A stretch of DNA of 64,000 bases, taken from assembly GCA_020072815.1 (NCBI GenBank), contig JAIQGE010000002.1, forward strand, positions 222,787-286,786, written 5' to 3'. How positions within the stretch are numbered: the stretch's first letter is position 1; each line of letters starts with the position of its first letter. Positions 61,325-64,000 of this stretch are shown one piece after another. Origin of the DNA: Terriglobia bacterium (lineage in GTDB: Bacteria; Acidobacteriota; Terriglobia; Terriglobales; Acidobacteriaceae). The notes below the pieces were generated by a model, which saw only the letters and a list, made by a program, of their open reading frames with translations, was not told the DNA's origin and did not search any database. The translations under genes and the position numbers were made by a program.

Positions 61325-61969
61325 TTAATATCGCGATGCCAGGTTGCGATTGCGCACTCCCAGTTTCTTCAAAATACGATGGACGTGGTTCTTGGCCGTG
61401 TACTCGGAAATACAAAGTTTCGCGGCAATCTCCTTGTTGGTCAGATTGTGGGAAACCAACCCCAGTACTTTTCGCTCGCGAATGGTTAGGACCGGAGAGG
61501 GGAGAACCGGTTGGCTTTGGCTGCTGGCAAGATTGGCAAGGTGGGAAAACAAGGCATGGGTGATGTGGGGCGGGCAGGTAAATTCCTCGTTTCCGACCGA
61601 TTGCAACACCCGGATCAGCTCCTCTGACGAAGAAGATGGTGGCACGTATCCGCTGGCTCCAGCGGCAGCCAACCTCACTACTTTCTCTTCTGATTCCTCC
61701 ACTCCAAGGATGACCACCTTCGCAGTCGGATAACGGGTAGTGATGGAATGAACCAACTCCAGGGCGGGATCAATACGAGAATCCACATCGACGACGATGA
61801 TTCCGTACGTTCCGAGCGCATCGGGGTTTGGTTGAGCAAAGGGGGCAGCAACAAAGCTTGAGTGACAGTTTAGCGAAAGCGCCACCGACTCGGCACGGTA
61901 GCGACAGGAAGAAATGACAGCGACGTTCGCGGCTGGTGAACTCATCGAGCCTCTGCTCGTGCTTTCCAT
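61325..61969 (-). CDS. LuxR-type response regulator
   Basis: 214 residues from 61969 (an ATG at 61945 with AGAGG is an alternative). A receiver domain (IIVVDVDSRIDPALELV holds the likely phospho-Asp; VVILGVEESEEKVVRLAAAG) is followed by a LuxR helix-turn-helix: LTIRERKVLGLVSHNLTNKE, then IAAKLCISEYTAKNHVHRIL. It controls transcription when phosphorylated; no kinase gene is nearby. Separate from the MoaD-like gene by about 225 bases. Confidence 0.87.
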   Translation of the reverse strand: MESTSRGSMSSPAANVAVISSCRYRAESVALSLNCHSSFVAAPFAQPNPDALGTYGIIVVDVDSRIDPALELVHSITTRYPTAKVVILGVEESEEKVVRLAAAGASGYVPPSSSSEELIRVLQSVGNEEFTCPPHITHALFSHLANLASSQSQPVLPSPVLTIRERKVLGLVSHNLTNKEIAAKLCISEYTAKNHVHRILKKLGVRNRNLASRY

Positions 61970-62292
61970 TGGATCCGAGGCCGAAAGGGTTCGTGCACTA
62001 TAACACCGAGTCGGGGAAATTACTACTTCTCCGTAATTCGGGTGGTGTCCTAATTTGCAAATTTAGGACACTAGCATAATTCGTTTTCGATGTGGGCCCA
62101 AGCTCAGAGTCGGCTTTTGAGGCCCGCCCATTTTTTCCCGCCACACATCAGGTGGGCGTCCAAGACACCTACGGCGTGGGGTCGAGCCCGGGTTGCCAAT
62201 AGCACCAGCAATCCACACTGTCGCAACCTCGGATAAGCCAGAGGAGCGGGAGAGGACTGATGCTAGGGGGCTGGCGGACCAAGGTGATGCCC
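61970..62292. other. Divergent intergenic region, no gene seen
   Basis: AT-richer stretch between the LuxR regulator and the lone pseudo-receiver gene. An inverted TCCTAAATTTGCAAATTTAGG-like dyad (CCTAATTTGCAAATTTAGG, about 62048-62066) stands out and could be an operator or promoter element. Confidence 0.45.
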
Positions 62293-62667
62293 ATGATGAT
62301 AAGGATTCTTCTGGGGACGGTCGGGGCGGAATGGGCGAAAATGTTGGCCGAAATTATCCAGAAAGACCAGGAACTCAAGATTGTTGCTGTGTGCGAAGAC
62401 CCGCTCGATCTGCTCATCCGCGCAGGTGAGCTCTCGGCAGATGTGGTTGTGCTCACCCAGTTGCCACAAGGGCTTGAGCCGGGGATCTGCAGTCACCTGC
62501 TGCTCGAGCATCCCAACCTTGCCTTGGTGCTTCTCCCGGAGCGGCCAGGAAGGAACGTTCTGTGGCGATTGATGCTTCGTAAAGAGTCTTGGAGCGATGC
62601 CGACGAATACGCTCTCCACCTCGCCCTGCGGAGTCGGCGCGCCGATCCGTATACCAGAGAAAGCTAG
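62293..62667 (+). CDS. Lone pseudo-receiver domain protein
   Basis: 124 residues from ATG 62293 with AAGGTG six bases upstream; ATG 62260 is an alternative. MMIRILLGTVGAEWAKMLAE, LKIVAVCEDPLDLLIRAGEL and DVVVLTQLPQG follow the receiver pattern, but the place of the phospho-Asp reads TQL, so phosphorylation is unlikely. No output domain follows. It faces the second LuxR gene, with stops about 12 bases apart. It may bind or compete with the neighbouring regulators. Confidence 0.6.
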   Translation: MMIRILLGTVGAEWAKMLAEIIQKDQELKIVAVCEDPLDLLIRAGELSADVVVLTQLPQGLEPGICSHLLLEHPNLALVLLPERPGRNVLWRLMLRKESWSDADEYALHLALRSRRADPYTRES

Positions 62668-62679
62668 CCCGCCCACGAT

Positions 62680-63360
62680 TCAGGCGGTTCGAGCGCGGCC
62701 TGCGCCCGGATGAAGCACGTACGCCTGAGGAGACTGGGGCTTGATCCACGCCGCCTCGTGGCGGTTTCTTACTTTGAGTTTCTCCAGAAGATGATGCACA
62801 TGGTTTTTGACCGTGTTGGCTGATATGCACAGGCGATCGGCAATCTCTTTGTTGCTTAAACCATCCTTTACCAGAAGCAGGATCTCTCTTTCACGAATTG
62901 TAAGTTGCTCTTTGGGAGCGGAAACCGGCGCACTACTCCGCCGGTGAATCGCGCTGAGCACGAGCTGAGTAACGCGTCCGGAGCATGACACGCGGTTGTC
63001 GCAGACCATCCGCAGAGTGTTTGCCAAGTGGGAAAGGCTGTCAGCGCTCCGCACCCACGCACAGGCGCCTTCTTCGATGAAGCGAACCATGTCCGCATCC
63101 GATCCCTCAACCCCCAGCAGCACGATTTTTCCGGAAGGATATTTCGTTCGTCCCTGGTGCACGTTGGCGATGACGGCTTCAGGGCTCCCGGCGGCAGCGA
63201 CTAGAACAACGCCGACTGGATTAACAGGAGTCTCGGACTCGATCTCTGGATCACAAACGATCCAATCATAATTAGAGAGAGCAATTTTGACCGCTTCGTA
63301 AGGCAGGCGCTGAAGTCCGATGGCTACGGCTACGTTCTTCAGCATATCCAAATCTTCCAC
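62680..63360 (-). CDS. LuxR-type regulator with degenerate receiver
   Basis: 226 residues from GTG 63360. [40 protein letters not shown] is a LuxR helix-turn-helix. The receiver-like half ([40 protein letters not shown]) has Ala where the phospho-Asp belongs. Regulation may therefore depend on binding rather than phosphorylation. An ATG at 63345 (MLKNVAV) is an alternative start. Similar in layout to the regulator at 61325-61969, apparently a paralogue. Confidence 0.85.
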   Translation of the reverse strand: MEDLDMLKNVAVAIGLQRLPYEAVKIALSNYDWIVCDPEIESETPVNPVGVVLVAAAGSPEAVIANVHQGRTKYPSGKIVLLGVEGSDADMVRFIEEGACAWVRSADSLSHLANTLRMVCDNRVSCSGRVTQLVLSAIHRRSSAPVSAPKEQLTIREREILLLVKDGLSNKEIADRLCISANTVKNHVHHLLEKLKVRNRHEAAWIKPQSPQAYVLHPGAGRARTA

Positions 63361-64000
63361 AGGTGCCCCCCCCAGTAATTAACGTGCTAGCCAAGGCCAG
63401 ATCGGCTTCCAGAACGGAAGCGCGTTAACACATTGACTTCGCTGCGAGGCTCAATTTAGCGGGATAAACCATAGACCACAATCCTCTGATGGTCCCAAAA
63501 AGATTCATTTCTCAGCGCGGCCTTTTCCCGTTTTGGGATTTTTCCAGGAAATCGTTCACGGTCGGCGCCAGCTCTTATGCCCAAAAGCCAATGGAAATCT
63601 GGGTGCTTAGGTGTTCACAAAATGAAAACAGAATTCCTCGAAGGTCCCCACTCGCGGTCACTCTCACTACCAGCACACGCAGATCTGCGGCCGAACTTCC
63701 GTGGGCGCGCTACCTTTTGCTGTGGCCAGCGCGCCATAGAGATAAGACACGCAACCCGTCAAATCCTGAACGTAGATTAAGTCCAATGCTAAGTAGCAAA
63801 TTACGCTCGGGAGAAGTTGAGGAATTAAAGCGCGCCCTACATGCACGACGGTCGTTCAGATCTTTGCCGGGGAAAAAGCCTCCGATTCCGCGCGCACGTT
63901 CCATGGGTCCCCACTTCTGCATAACAGATATTCATGGAGATTGAACCCTTGTGTTCGGTCATGACAACTGGGCGAACACTCACTGCACTCTGAGTTGCGG
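63361..64000. other. Terminal region, no gene supported
   Basis: Several short open frames exist on both strands, but none has a good ribosome-binding site with a protein-like composition. A run of eight C (63366-63373) lies just upstream of the GTG of the LuxR gene. The window ends before the next gene can be seen. Confidence 0.4.

Noticed and set aside
63489..63944. A 151-codon plus-strand frame near the window end
   Set aside because: Mixed composition with many Arg/Ser, no start signal, no recognisable pattern; an equally long frame exists on the other strand.

Overview
The window looks like a chromosomal segment of a soil-type Acidobacteriota (probably class Terriglobia). The clues are an Oar-like TonB-dependent receptor with an N-terminal carboxypeptidase-regulatory domain, a DUF4382 lipoprotein, secreted S9 and M16 peptidases, a hopanoid HpnJ gene, a DUF6677 membrane protein, GC-rich codon use, and intergenic regions crowded with short periodic and hairpin-forming repeats. 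This placement is inference from gene content; no rRNA or tRNA gene was recognised.

Layout. 0-6 kb: TonB receptor, then a minus-strand hpnJ radical-SAM gene followed by two half-size EamA transporters. 6-9.3 kb: a solitary, less GC-rich helicase gene with a C-terminal nuclease-like domain, bordered by repeats. 9.3-19 kb: a zinc-motif protein whose 3' half is made of genomic repeats, rpsU, DUF3606, secreted proteins, a VIT1/CCC1 transporter, Fpg, a reductase-like protein and small proteins. 19-26.8 kb: outer-membrane efflux protein, TPR protein and membrane-fusion protein, queF, a ParDE-type toxin-antitoxin pair and a two-gene ABC exporter. 26.8-38.5 kb: MFS transporter, glycosyltransferase, proline dehydrogenase, thioredoxin reductase, S9 peptidase, two tandem secreted paralogues, a deaminase and an alkyltransferase-like protein. 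38.5-53.5 kb: kinase-like protein, ComF/HNH pair, OPT transporter, M16 peptidase pair, MgtE, YggS/YggU, sodium:solute symporter, cupin and GNAT proteins.

53.7-56.0 kb is the clearest mobile unit. An IS1595-family element has 25-bp imperfect terminal inverted repeats (23/25), an exact 8-bp target duplication (CAATGATC), an intact transposase, and two opposite-strand passenger genes of unknown function. Both ends carry promoter-like sequences using TIR bases, placed so that the transposase and the main passenger would have leaderless messages.

56.5-64 kb: a DUF1624-type membrane acyltransferase, an SPFH protein with a ribbon-helix-helix protein and a 26-bp dyad upstream, a Gly-rich-tailed membrane protein, and a regulatory cluster (MoaD-fold protein lacking the terminal Gly-Gly, two LuxR-type regulators, one lone pseudo-receiver).

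Throughout the window there are dispersed repeats: 9-bp (ATCGCCGnn) and 8-bp (CCGATCAC) minisatellites, a 9-bp CACGAAGGA-like family, a roughly 115-bp hairpin-rich element and a TCATCCTGAGCGAAGCG element. One 9-bp array lies in frame in a gene and encodes a tripeptide repeat. The most promising observations are the cargo-bearing IS1595 element, the helicase with an altered nuclease motif, and the minisatellite families.
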